This document shows, one piece after another, positions 47,201-57,240 of a stretch of 64,000 nt of DNA (position 1 is the stretch's first letter; every line of letters starts with the position of its first letter). Both the position numbers and the translations under genes were made by a program. The notes below the pieces were generated by a model that was not told where the DNA came from, searched no databases, and was given only the letters and a program-made list of their open reading frames with translations. Source of the stretch: Magnolia sinica. Its lineage: Eukaryota; Streptophyta; Magnoliopsida; Magnoliales; Magnoliaceae. The stretch covers positions 141,651,495 to 141,715,494 of the forward strand of contig NC_080573.1 of NCBI RefSeq assembly GCF_029962835.1. Reading direction: 5' to 3'.

Positions 47201-48392
47201 AGTTGAGCACGTTGCCTTGATTGGGCAATGATCAGAGGAAGATAGGATTGAGAAGGCACCTTCCATACCGACATGAGTACTTGGAAATAGTCAAAGAGGT
47301 GTTTAGAGGAGACTCGTGCAAAATTCGACATCTACCACCCTTCACCGAGCAATAAGCCTTGTTCAATAAAGTGTGCAAGGAAGAAACAATAAATATCGCT
47401 ATAGGGAGTTAGAATTCCACCCAAAAATCTCACTTTCGAGCTCGGAAGTTTTTTTTTTTGTTTTGTTTTTTTTTGTTTTTTGGGGAGGGTGGGGGAGGGG
47501 GGGAGGGATCTTCTCACAGGAAGAGTAACAGTTATCTACAAGTGATATGCCTCTGAGGTGAGGAAGATCCTCCGAATTGGGGTGACCAAGGTCCGAACAA
47601 AATGTCCATCAACACGAGACGGGCAGTTCCTTCAGCTCAGAGATGAGCTACCAAGCTGAACTGTTAAAGGACAAAGCTCAGTAGGAGAGGACTCGTCCCG
47701 CCAGGAATATCTACGACACGAGTAAGGAACCCGTGGGGAAGGAGCTTGGGCTCTGAGCCCCGAGCTCCCCATCATCCCGGGTTGACAAGGTCGACCACTG
47801 CCAGAGAGACAGTATGAGAAATCCAGAGCGAATCTCACCCCAGATCCAGAAAATATAAGGATCCAGCCTGATCTCGGCTGAAGATCATTCCGACATATTC
47901 AGGATAAGAATCCTACTAGATCAGGGACCCTCCAACGTAGCACAGTGGGATTTAGAGGTCTGAAACCTTCTCCCATACCCTATAAATACAATCACATACT
48001 CTAAAGCAAAGGAGAGAGAAACGAGGTGACGCATCTAAGCCCCAATCTACCTCCTTACAATTAGCTTCTACAAACCTAACTTAGGCATCGGAGGGTCAGC
48101 AGTTGGCCATCGGCACCCCTTCATTGCTCATATTTTCTCTAGTTTTTGCATATCTATCGGAGGGCGATAACAAGGCCATAAGCCGTCTTAGCTCTACATC
48201 AATCTCATCTATTGGCCAAATTCAGGCAACAGCAACCCCCTTCCACGATAGTGCTTACAATATAAACTCTTTTGATTCAAGTACACCTACACAACTTGCC
48301 ACATGTATATAAATCAACTACACACACATACAATAGAATGTGAAGAGAAATCTACTTGCCTGACAAAAGGTGAAGTCATTATCATCTTCCAT
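38285..48392 (-). CDS. RLF: Cytochrome b5-like heme protein, RLF type, five exons
   Basis: Exons (minus strand): 48392-48360, 43967-43583, 41479-41345, 39394-39344 and 38358-38285. All junctions are in phase and introns 2-4 are GT-AG. The product is about 225 residues. The N-terminus [11 protein letters not shown] is followed by a Ser/Thr-rich linker and the [20 protein letters not shown] block, which I recognise from plant RLF proteins. Then comes a cytochrome b5 heme-binding domain (about 140-225). Its axial ligands are the His of KFHPGG (exon 3) and the His of FNKYHAWVN (exons 4-5). No membrane anchor is seen, so a soluble protein is expected. In Arabidopsis, RLF is required for lateral root initiation. 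Introns of 4392, 2103, 1950 and 985 bp are swollen by transposons. The gene looks intact, with no stops or shifts. Exon 1 is the least certain part because of its distance and its GC donor. Confidence 0.88.
39655..40124 (+). pseudogene. RTE-type LINE reverse transcriptase C-terminal part
   Basis: The plus frame reads [14 protein letters not shown], a stop, then [43 protein letters not shown], a stop, and [17 protein letters not shown]. This is the well-known end of plant RTE LINE ORF2 (MLYGxECW, RWFGHV, RGRPK). It sits in intron 3 of the RLF gene in antisense orientation. It is 5'-truncated and carries several stops. A MITE interrupts it at 40125. Confidence 0.82.
40125..40447. mobile_element. 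323-bp MITE inserted in the LINE
   Basis: The left end is ggcctgtttggatcctaagt; the right end reversed is ggcccgctttgataccacca. The interior carries ataagctacttatt and aagtaacttatct words. An inverted relative lies at 42991-43304. The LINE reading frame resumes right after it. Confidence 0.7.
40448..40550 (+). pseudogene. RTE-type LINE, 3' end after the MITE
   Basis: The frame continues as [24 protein letters not shown] and a stop. The usual LINE tail cttagttgggataaggttat and GA/TGA-rich end follow at about 40550. Confidence 0.75.
42991..43304. mobile_element. MITE, inverted relative of 40125-40447
   Basis: The left end is tagggcccatttggatacca; the right end is ccaaatgccccctaag. The interior matches the reverse complement of the intron-3 copy (agtagatagtaacttatttc). 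Located in RLF intron 2. Confidence 0.68.
44108..44425. mobile_element. Tourist-like MITE in RLF intron 1
   Basis: The left end is gggggtgtttggttttccaa, then ttacaatggtaa. The right end reversed is gggcgtgtttggttttccaa, then ttacaatggtaa. TTA is next to both ends, consistent with a PIF/Harbinger-type target site. 318 bp, non-coding. Confidence 0.7.
44500..45019 (+). pseudogene. Tat-like Ty3/gypsy RNase H end and integrase zinc finger
   Basis: The plus frame reads [40 protein letters not shown] and ARLAST, the RNase H end typical of Tat/Ogre-group gypsy elements. After a stop (44775-44777) it continues as [37 protein letters not shown] and MAHKAIRQ, the integrase HHCC-type N-terminus. It is cut at 45027 by a hAT element. 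RT and upstream parts are absent. It lies in RLF intron 1, antisense to the gene. Confidence 0.78.
45028..45894. mobile_element. 867-bp hAT-type MITE splitting the gypsy integrase
   Basis: The left end is TAGTGTTGGACACAAACCAA; the right end reversed is TAGAATTACACACGAGCTAG. Flanking 8-mers are CCGACAAG and CTGGCAAG (6 of 8). Removing it restores continuity between AIRQ and GYYWP in the host integrase, which independently confirms the ends. Inside, two half-units of the GGGCCCAC family repeat at about 148-bp spacing (45225 and 45373), with a TAAA run near 45595. Confidence 0.8.
45903..46795 (+). pseudogene. Tat-like Ty3/gypsy integrase core and C-terminus
   Basis: After the hAT element the frame resumes [20 protein letters not shown] and QRFAAVP. 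A frame break follows, then [25 protein letters not shown] (first catalytic Asp), [11 protein letters not shown] (second Asp) and [13 protein letters not shown] (catalytic Glu). An open frame 46332-46736 then gives [36 protein letters not shown] and [20 protein letters not shown]. The Pol end [13 protein letters not shown] stops at 46793-46795. Several stops and shifts make it inactive. Confidence 0.82.
47064..47290 (+). repeat. 127-bp tandem duplication in the gypsy 3' untranslated region
   Basis: Two units starting ggcaccctccagctgagcac (47064) and ggcaacctccagttgagcac (47191). An internal ggcaccttccatacc word occurs in each. Confidence 0.75.
47450..48240 (+). mobile_element. Probable 3' LTR region of the Tat-like element
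   Basis: A T-rich then G-rich tract (47450-47510) resembles a polypurine region. A TATA box TATAAATA lies at 47981, and the phrase taacttaggcatcggagggt (about 48079) is typical of this group's LTR R-U5. The left edge was not located. The right edge may be at ggcaaca near 48233. It lies in RLF intron 1, about 120 bp from exon 1. Confidence 0.5.
48358..48359 (-). other. GC splice donor of RLF intron 1
   Basis: Minus strand reads TGTCAG|GCAAGTAG. Apart from T-to-C at +2 it fits the plant 5' splice consensus perfectly, as GC-AG introns usually do. No GT in a good context is close enough to keep the frame. The acceptor is TTTCTTTGCAG|GTTGG at 43968. Confidence 0.7.
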
Positions 48393-48412
48393 CTCTCTCT
48401 CTCTCTCTCTCT
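48392..48412 (-). repeat. (GA)n microsatellite in RLF 5' leader
   Basis: About ten GA units (minus strand) end at the proposed start codon at 48392-48390. GA runs are common in plant 5' untranslated regions. Confidence 0.75.
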
Positions 48413-48553
48413 GCCTGTCCAACAATGTACCGAGTAATGCAATCAGTTGTAACCAAAGCGCAAGTAAAATCCCAGAAAATGTCAGTCACAGCCCTTTGAC
48501 AAGCATAGGCCCGGCCCGGTTAAGTCATATGGCCTACCTAAAAGCTAGGGCAC

Positions 48554-49092
48554 TAGGGTGGCAATGGGCCAGACCATCTAGGCCTGCCCAACCTGACACT
48601 TAAACTCCCAATGCCCGAGCCCAACCCTAGCATAGGGCACCCAACCACCAAGCCTAGAAAAAAAAATAATAAAAAAAAATTGATTGGGCGTACAATGGCA
48701 TATGAAACGGGCTGGGCCACTGGGCCGGGTCATGCTAAGATGATCTGAGGCCAAGCCTGGCTAAATAATTATTCTTGGCCCCTTGTGCTAAGCTTATAAG
48801 TCCATGCCTGCCCCAAAGCTGGGTCGGGCGACCCTTATATGGCAGAGCCCACTTGGTGCTTGGTTTCACCTTAAGGTTGGAGTCCCCGTGGATTGAACCA
48901 TGGACCCGACTTTAAGGCCACTCATTGGACTGATCGAGGGTTTACATGTCACCAGCCTGGCTGGTGTGCCTGTTACAGCCCAGCAAGCCCAATAACAATT
49001 TCTTACCTAATGGGCTGGAATTACCCAAGCTTTAGCCCAGTCTATCAGGCCCAGCCCAGACCTGCCCCAAAAATAGTCCGCCCTTGCCACCA
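48554..49092. mobile_element. hAT-like MITE upstream of RLF
   Basis: The left end is tagggtggcaatgggccaga; the right end reversed is tggtggcaagggcggactat. The inside is dense in GGGC/GCCC words. No matching 8-bp flanks were found. It lies about 160 bp upstream of the RLF start codon. Confidence 0.45.
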
Positions 49093-49833
49093 GAAGGAAG
49101 AATTTAAGAGTCGAGTCACGACTGTCCAGAGTCAGGAAATGAATCAGTCCGACTCGGCCGAGTTGGGGTGACTTGTGGTGTTAAACTGTATCAGGTCTAA
49201 CCAAGTCGGAGTCGACTCATCAATCCATTACCAGAACTGAGCCAAATGAGTCCTTTTCACCTATATCACGACTCAGGATAGCCAGCATACGTCTCCCAAT
49301 TGGGGCCCATATGCTAAGACAGTCTGATGATCGCAACCGTCCATCTATTGGATTCTTATCCTCCACAAGCCCCAGTAAGAGGGCGATTTTGTGACTTAAC
49401 AAGTCTTAACACCGTCTCACACTCAACTCCAAAAATCAAAGGTTATGTGATCATCCTTGAAGCGCAATTATTGAATCACATCGGTAAGACGGACGGTTCT
49501 AATCATCAGAACATTTCTGTGGGACCCAAGGAACAACAGATATCGGTGATTCTGAGTCGCAACATAGGCAAAATGAACTCGATTGAATTATGCCACAATT
49601 TAAACTGATTTTCCAAAAGAAGTTTCTAGAAATTCGAGGCAAAAGTTCACGTGAACAAATGCCTGCAAATTTCGGGAAACAATAATCTAAAAAGTAGCGA
49701 AACATACCACAACTCGATTCCCTCCAGCGCACGTTAGCTATCTGGGAAGACGCTCGGTATTGGCTTTTGATGCAGGTAGTCAGGGATGGGAACATCCAGC
49801 GAATGGGATTTTATAGATCTTGAGAAAAACTTT
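49093..49833. other. Intergenic upstream of RLF, no gene seen
   Basis: No exon is recognised on either strand. About 49200-49600 contains short gggacccaagg and caaccgtccatc words of the intergenic repeat background. Confidence 0.4.
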
Positions 49834-50232
49834 CATACTCTGGCTGTGTGATGGATGATAGGCAGGCACCTACAAATTTCTAGGAAATTGAATACTTTTT
49901 CATATTATAAAGACAAATTAAACCGTCCAAATTTAGGCTTGTAGTTTCCAAGTATCATGGACTAAAAATTACAGTTATTACATTATCCCACTATCGGATT
50001 TATGGACATTTAATGGACGGTTAAAAATGAAAAAAGGAAAAAATTCAATGGACCTGTTTCCACACACAAGTGTCCAAGAATCAGTGGTTAGAATTTTTCA
50101 ACAAATGTTTTTTTGGTAGTGTGACTTACGGACAGTGTATCACACAATTTAATCGGTTTAGTTTTGATAGTACATGTCACGTATACAATATCTTCGTGCC
50201 TGCGTATAAAACATCATCGGTGCCTGAGTATC
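49834..50232. mobile_element. MITE of the GATACTC/GGCAGAG family
   Basis: The left end is catactctggctgtgtgatg, then gataggcaggcacctac. The right end is cgtgcctgcgtataaaacat, then gtgcctgagtatcg. It ends 40 bp before the foldback element at 50272. Confidence 0.6.
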
Positions 50233-50271
50233 GTACCCCCCCTAATTCCAACGTTTGTTTCGGCGGGGTAC

Positions 50272-51048
50272 GAGAAATTTACCACTGTACGACCCATTTA
50301 CGGCCCATTTACATGTTTTGAGCCCACTTCTTTTTACCTCACCTGAATAAGCCCCAGCTGTACGGACGACTTATCAAAGGTCGAAAATGCCCCTGCTTTT
50401 TCCTTCAACCGGATCGGCTGGTGCTCGAAGACGAGCGCTGACGCTCCTCGAACTGCGAGTTGCACGAACGGTTCAAAAGAGATCAAAGTTACATGGCCCG
50501 ACAGTCATGTATTTATTAAATCCACAACGTTCATCCATATTTCGAGATCATTTCGGAGCATTATAAAAAACAAAAAGTCATATCCAAAGATCAACTGTAC
50601 CACTCCACAAGGAGCAGCCGAAAATTGATTTTCACGGTTGAAAGTTTTGTAGGGCCCACCATAACATTTATTTGCAGGCCTGTCCGTCGGGACTACGCCG
50701 ATCTAACCAGGCTACGCCCATTTGGCAGCCTCTCGTGACTACGGATTATAACCGTAGCAATAGACAGACTGCCGCGCCAACGATATGTGCATTTTATTTT
50801 TTTAACACGGGGAACTTTATTCTACCTACAATTTTCTCTAATACATATTTATATAAATATGTATATATAAGTGTATAAAAAAAAGTTCTCTCTTATTTTC
50901 ATTTCTTTCTTTATTCATTTAACAAGAATATCTTCTAAATCAAAATTAGTTCCTTGACTTACCCTATATGATTTTGGGGTAGGAGAAGCTACTTTGACCA
51001 ACCTGGTTATTTTCCAAGATTTCATCAAGTCGATAGTCGAAAATCCAT
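50272..51048 (+). repeat. Left unique terminal inverted repeat
   Basis: It matches the reverse complement of 57241-57863 at the outer 130 bp and from about 50690 inward (gactgccgcgccaac, tctacctacaattttctcta, gattttggggtaggagaagc). The middle 50400-50690 is unlike the right arm: it contains a GGGCCCAC-family piece, so one arm has been replaced or has received an insertion. Confidence 0.8.
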
Positions 51049-51248
51049 TTCATTCACTTCGAGGTCAATTTCATTCATTTTATTTACTTCGCGATTAATT
51101 TCATGCATTTCATGGTCAATCCCGGCGATTCCCCTTCACTTCACGGTCAATTCTATGCATTTTACGGTCAATTCCCTTCACTTCACGGTTAATTCCGTGC
51201 ATTTCACGATCAATTCCCTTCATTTCACGGTCAATTCCATACATTTCA
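51049..51248 (+). repeat. 21-bp satellite array, left block before LTR insertion
   Basis: About nine to ten monomers of cacggtcaattcc(atgc/cttc)a(t/c)tt type, with more mutations at the outer edge. Continuous with 54365 once the LTR is removed. Confidence 0.9.
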
Positions 51249-54200
51249 TGTAACGCCCTGAAAATCGGGGGTCGAGTAGAAGCTCAACTCCCGAGTTTCA
51301 ACGCATCACTTATGCAACATAGATAATGATGATTTAATGTCATCCGTATTAGTGCATTAAACATTAATGGGATTACACTAAAACAGTATATCATACTCCA
51401 GAGGCAATTGGATTACGCAAGCGGAAGACTATGATAAGTATATAAAACATATAAGTGGTTGTAAGTCCCCAGAGTATGAACATGTTACCAGGTTAAATAA
51501 TTACATGTATAGTTCCAAAATTTACAAAATAATACAATGTTATGGCATCTAATCCGTATCCCTGTGACCCCGTCGACACAACTCCAGGTCTACATAAACC
51601 TGCCAGAGAGTTGCATGTAGAAGAACTCCTCATTGTCATCATAAAAGTCGGGCTTCGCCTCATAAGCCTCGCCCTCATCTGAAACTAAAACATAGTCTGG
51701 TTGGTGTTTTAAAACATCATCCCAAAGTGGGAGTGAGTGATCAACTCAGTGGTACTATGAGGCAAAGGTTAACATGTTATCAATTCAGTCAAGCAGTAAT
51801 AATAAAGCATTACAACAAGCATTCCCTAATTACTCTGGTTAATGCAATGATGATATGTATTGATGATGCATGTCCTCGCCTACACTCTCTCTGCGACATC
51901 ATCCCACGGTCGCGCATGCTAAACTCCCACTGTGCTCAACTCTCACGCCAAAGACACATGCAATGCGGTGCATGGTCGTGTTAGCCAAGTCCTTAAGTAA
52001 ACCTATTCATGCAGCAGATTCGGGAAGCTAAAGTACCTCCCTTTATATCATTTACCCAAACAATGATCCATCTAGGGTCGTTAATCCTAGTTAATCACAT
52101 ATGATAAGCAAGTTATTTCACCGCTGATACGCCGATTACGAACCCGGTTCATACACCACGCCTTTGTCTACATCACAAAGGCTACCTAAATCATGAAGTA
52201 GGTTAGTTATTTCACCATTTCCCTTATTCAGATTCCTAAAATAGATGTCCCATATACTACCATATTCGGCTCACGAGTTTGTATTGCTCACTGGTCACTA
52301 CGGGGAGGCTCGTCACCCCAGTGTAGGCCGACAGCTCGACCATGGTGTCCCATACACCACCATGCCTGGCTCGTGGTACCAAGGTTAAAATGGCTTTTGC
52401 ATTGGTAAGTGGTACCTTAGATTCAAGTAGTAGCGTCCATACATGGTAAATACACATTAGGCCGATCGAGTTACTTGACAAGTCCGATTGGTACGAGCGC
52501 ACTCTAAATTAATCGACATGGAGCGCATACGCACTCCTCGTGGCCTAACCACTGCCGACAATCACCGTACCACTTAGATTCATCGAACGTACTCATTGTG
52601 ACGAAACTAATTCGGCCACTAGATCGAAAACTGTTACCGATTACCTGGACTACGTAGTAGTCTCAATCATACTCAAAAGCAGTTGATATTCACATGTGAT
52701 AATCATAACAACAATTTAACAACAAATACAAGTACAATAATCATGTGAGCATTTTATCAAACACATAGAACATGTTAATATACATATACATCTTTTACAA
52801 AAATCATGTAGTAGCAATATAAATTACATAAACGGAACTATAGATATTCGTATGGTAGTTGAGAATCCTATCTCAATACCCTTATTAAATACAATTTGTC
52901 AAATAATTTCTCATTCAAACATTTTGTCAAACACTTAGACTACACTTTACTACATACATGACTAAGTTAGTTATAGCATATATTATGGTAAATCCTTTCA
53001 CAAGGGAGTTGTTATACCTACAACAAACATGTATTTTCAGTTAAAAGTCATAGAAAGCATAAATCATAATTTCATATTCATTCAAACATTACACATGGAA
53101 TGCAATATATAAACACATAGTTCATACACATATATAATTTATCGAATACATCGTAATTAAGATCATATGGCAGCAATCAGGTCAGACATAAATCATTGCT
53201 GACATTGAAAGCCTTGAAAACCATAACCTAAACGTTTATAGTTCGCACCTTCCGTTGGTAAACTTGTATCGAACTCAGTTCGAACACTACGTCTTTGTCT
53301 ACGGCACAACGATTACCTGAATCACAGAATATGTTAGCTATTTCGTCGATTCCTCTATTTGGACTTCCAAAACGAGATTATGGTTAGGATTTCTTACCCA
53401 AATCATAGTCGAAACGAATTGAGTAGCATAGCAAAGAGGCGATCTAGTGCGTGTAGTCGCATGAGAGAAATACCGCCTCGATCTCTCTGACTTTCACTCT
53501 TCTCCTCACACTTTTCTCTCCTCTCTCATAGGGTTTAGGAAATTCGTATGGAATGAGAGAGGGGTAGATTAAGGCCTTTATATGGGCTAAGAACTAATTT
53601 CAATGGCCCCAGGGCTATGGTATACTTAGGTTATAGCCAAAAGTCGTTTGTTTCAGGCCAACGGAGCTTATCTAGAGGTCTATACCTCGCATACGGTCTG
53701 AAAAAAGTTCTCAAACAATGGATATATGTCAGGTTAAGATTTCGGTCCAATCGGATTTATGGATCAACCGTGGAGGACCAGTTTCAGTTCAACGACCATC
53801 GTCACTCGATCAGGGCCATAAGTACACTGACATATGTAGGAAAATTTTCCTAATCCGAGGTTGTAGTTGGGTCAAAATCTGACGGTCTGAAACCTTAGAT
53901 TTGGGCTGCAAGTGAACGGCCCAATTCACTTAAGTTTGAATTTATTTTCTAAAGATATTCGCGTTTCTCACACACTTCAATCCAGGCTCAAGTTGTGCGT
54001 TTCTGGATACTATTTGGACTTGATTCCCAAGATGGTTGTCGAGCCCAGTAAGGCGGTCATAATCATATAGTTTCGCGGTAATCGGACTTTCGACGCGCAG
54101 TCCAGGTCCGATATGAAGTTTCAGTGTGTTCCTGAGAGCAACTGGGTTTTGAGATTTCTCCTAGGTTTTTAGTTGATGTAGAGTTAGCGATTCTACTAGT

Positions 54201-54364
54201 TTTGGGTCTTGCAGTTCGTACAAAAAGGGGTTCAAGCTAATCTACTAATTAATTTAGTTTGGTACTTAATTAATTTTCGTCTAATTTCTACATAATTTGA
54301 TCCTTAGTGGTTTCTGCTTGAGGTGGTACTCGAGTCTTTGTACGAATTTTTCCAAAATGTTACA
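51249..54364. mobile_element. 3.1-kb solo LTR inserted in the satellite
   Basis: The ends are TGTAACGCCCTG and AAAATGTTACA, a perfect 6-bp inverted pair with TG..CA. It is flanked by a perfect 5-bp duplication TTTCA (51244-51248 and 54365-54369). There is no internal gag or pol, so it is a solo LTR, probably Ty3/gypsy by size and start. Inside, a roughly 120-bp segment recurs (52122-52245 and 53255-53370: cctttgtctacatcacaaag versus tctttgtctacggcacaacg). No gene is seen; sequence resembling an LTR promoter region lies near 53450-53560. Confidence 0.82.
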
Positions 54365-56325
54365 TTTCACAGTCAATTCTGGCGATTCCCCTTCACTTCA
54401 CGGTCAATTCCATGCATTTCACAGTCAATTCCCGTTACTTCACGGTCAATTCAATGCATTTCACGGTCAATTCTCTTCATTTCATGGTCAATTACAAGCA
54501 TTTCACAGTCAATTCCGACGATTTCCCTTCACTTCACGGTCAATTCCATGCATTTCATGGTCAATTCCCTTTACTTCACAATCAATTCAATGCATTTAAC
54601 GGTAAATTTCCTTTACTTCACGATCATTTTCATGCATTTCATGGTCAATTCTAGCGATTCCCCTTCACTTCACGGTCAATTCCCTTTAGTTCACGGTTAA
54701 TTCAATGCATTTCACGATCAATTCCCTTCATTTCATGGTCAATTCCATGCATTTCACGGTCAATTCATGGTCATTTCCATGCATTTCATGGTCAATTCTA
54801 GAGATTCCCCTTCACTTCACGGTCAATTCCATGCATTTCATGGTCAATTGCCTTCACTTCACGGTCAATTCTATGCATTTCATGGTCAATTGCCTTCACT
54901 TCACGGTCAATTCCATGCATTTCACGGTCAATTTTGACGATTCCCCTTCACTTCACGGTCAATTCCATACATTTCACGGTCAATTCCCTTTACTTCACGT
55001 TCAATTCAATGCATTTCATGGTCAATTCCCTTCACTTCACGATCAATTCCATGCATTTCACGGTCAATTCGCTTCACTACACGGTCATTTCCATGCATTT
55101 CACGGTCAATTTTCTTCACTTCACGGTCATTCCATGCATTTTACAATTAATTCCCTTTACTTCATGTTCAATTCAATGCATTTCACGGTCAATTCCCTTT
55201 ACTTCATGGTCAATTCAATGCATTTCACGGTTAATTCCCTTCATTTCATGATCAATTCCATGCATTTCGCGGTTAATTCCGATGATTCCCCTTCACTTCA
55301 CGGTCAATTCCATGCATTTCACGGTCAATTTCCTTTACTTCGCGGTCAATTCAATGCATTTCATGGTCAATTCTCTTTACTTCATGGTCAATTCAATGCA
55401 TTTCAGGGTCAATTCGCTTCACTTCGCAGTCAATTCCATGCATTTCATGGTCAATTCCCTTTACTTCAAAATCAATTCAATGCATTTCACGGTCAATTCC
55501 ATGCATTTCATGGTCAAATCGTTTCACTTCACAGTCATTTCCATGCATTTCACGGTCAATTCGCTTCACTTCACAGTCATTCCATTCATTTCACGGTCAA
55601 TTCCCTTCACTTCACGGTCAATTATATGCATTTCATGGTCAATTCGCTTCACTACACGGTCAATTCCATGCATTTCACGGTCAATTCGCTTCACTTCACA
55701 GTCATTCCATGCATTTCACGGTCAATTCCCTTTACTTCATGGTCAATTTAATTAATTTCACGGTCAATTCCCTTTACTTTGCGGTCAATTTAATGCATTT
55801 CACGGTCAATTCCCTTCATTTCATAGTTAATTCCATTCATTTCATGGTTAATTCCCTTTACTTCACGGTCAATTCAATGCATTTCACGGTCAATTCGCTT
55901 CACTTCACGGTCAATTCCATTCATTTCACGGTCAATTCCCTTTACTTCATGATCAATTCAATGCATTTCACGGTCAATTCCCTTCACTTCACGATCATTT
56001 CAATGCATTTCACGGTCAATTCGCTTCACTTCATAGTTAATTTCATGCATTTCACGATCAATTCCCTTTACTTCACGATCAATTCCCTGCATTTCACGGT
56101 CAATTCCCTTCATTTCACAGTCGATTTCATGCATTTCACTGTAAATTCCAGCGATTCCCCTTCACTTCACGATCAATTCTATGCATTTCATGGTCAATTC
56201 CCTTTACTTCACGGTCATTTCAATGCATTTCATGGTCAATTCCCTTTACTGCACGGCCATTTCAATGCATTTCACGGTCAATTCGCTTCACTTTACAGTC
56301 AATTCTATGCATTTCACAGGGTCGA
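54365..56325 (+). repeat. 21-bp satellite array, main forward block
   Basis: About 93 monomers of 21 bp alternate between two types: cacggtcaattccatgcattt and cacggtcaattcccttcactt. A 42-bp dimer is thus the higher-order unit. Every few dimers a variant carries a 10-bp gcgattcccc insertion. Because 21 is a multiple of three and no frame has a stop, long open frames run through it (for example 54705-55751), repeating a seven-residue word. They are not genes. Confidence 0.92.
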
Positions 56326-56487
56326 CCCCGTTCGGTTGAAAGCTGTCTTGGCTCCACTTATTCTTTATATTGAAACCCATTCAAAGCAATTGGCGTGAAG
56401 GTTAATGCAGAGGATGTATGTGAGATAATTTGGGAGGGTCTAATGTTAATTTCTTGGAATCGCCGTATATTAAGAATCTATAAATTC
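56326..56487. other. Spacer between the two satellite arms (hairpin loop)
   Basis: 162 bp of unrelated sequence (gtcgaccccgttcggttgaa, then ttaagaatctataaattcg) separate forward and inverted arrays. No feature is recognised in it. Confidence 0.7.
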
Positions 56488-57240
56488 GAACTGTGAAATG
56501 CATGGAATTCACCGTGAAGTGAAGGGAATTGACTGTGAAATGCATTGAATTGAATGTGAAGTAAAGGGAATTGACCGTGAAATGCATGGAATTGATTGTG
56601 AAGTGAAGGAGAATCGCCGGAATTGACCATGAAATACATGGAATTGACCGTGAAATGCACGAAATTGACCGTGAAATGAAGGGAATTGACCGTGAAATGC
56701 ATGGAATTGACTGTGAAGTGAAGGGGAATCGTCAGAATTAACCGAGAAATGCATGGAATTGACTGTGAAGTAAAGGGAATTGACTGTGAAATGCATTAAA
56801 TTGACTGTGAAGTGAAGGGGAATCACTAGAATTGACCATGAAATGCACGGAAATGACCATGAAATGCATTGAATTGACCATGAAGTTAAGGGAATTGACC
56901 GTGAAATGCATAGAATTGACCGTGAAGTGAAAGGGAATCGCCGGAATTGACCGTGAAATGCATGTAATTGACCATGAAATGAAGGGAATTGATCGTGAAA
57001 TGCATTGAATTGACCGTGAAGTAAAGGGAATTGACCGTGAAATGCATGGAATTGACCGTGAAATGAAGGGAATTGACCGTGAAATGCACAAAATTGACCG
57101 TGAAGTGAAGGGAATTGACCGTGAAATGCATGGAATTGACCGTGAAGTGAAGGGGAATCATCGGGATTGACCATGAAATGTATAGAATTGATCGCGAAGT
57201 GAAATGAATGAAATTGATCGCGAAGTGAATGAAATGGATT
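56488..57240 (-). repeat. 21-bp satellite array, inverted block
   Basis: About 36 monomers are the reverse complement of the forward block (ttgaccgtgaaatgcatggaa type), including the gcgattcccc variant. It is shorter than the forward arm (about 0.75 versus 2.15 kb). Open frames on the minus strand here (for example 57174-56509) are repeat translations. Confidence 0.92.

Noticed and set aside
54297..57174. Several long open frames (up to 348 residues) encoding a seven-residue repeat protein
   Set aside because: They are translations of a 21-bp satellite. Overlapping frames are open in parallel and on both strands in the inverted block, which is expected from the repeat length and not evidence of coding.
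51049..57240. Regular short repeats resembling a CRISPR array
   Set aside because: The monomers are contiguous with no unique spacers, occur in inverted blocks, and the DNA is plant nuclear.
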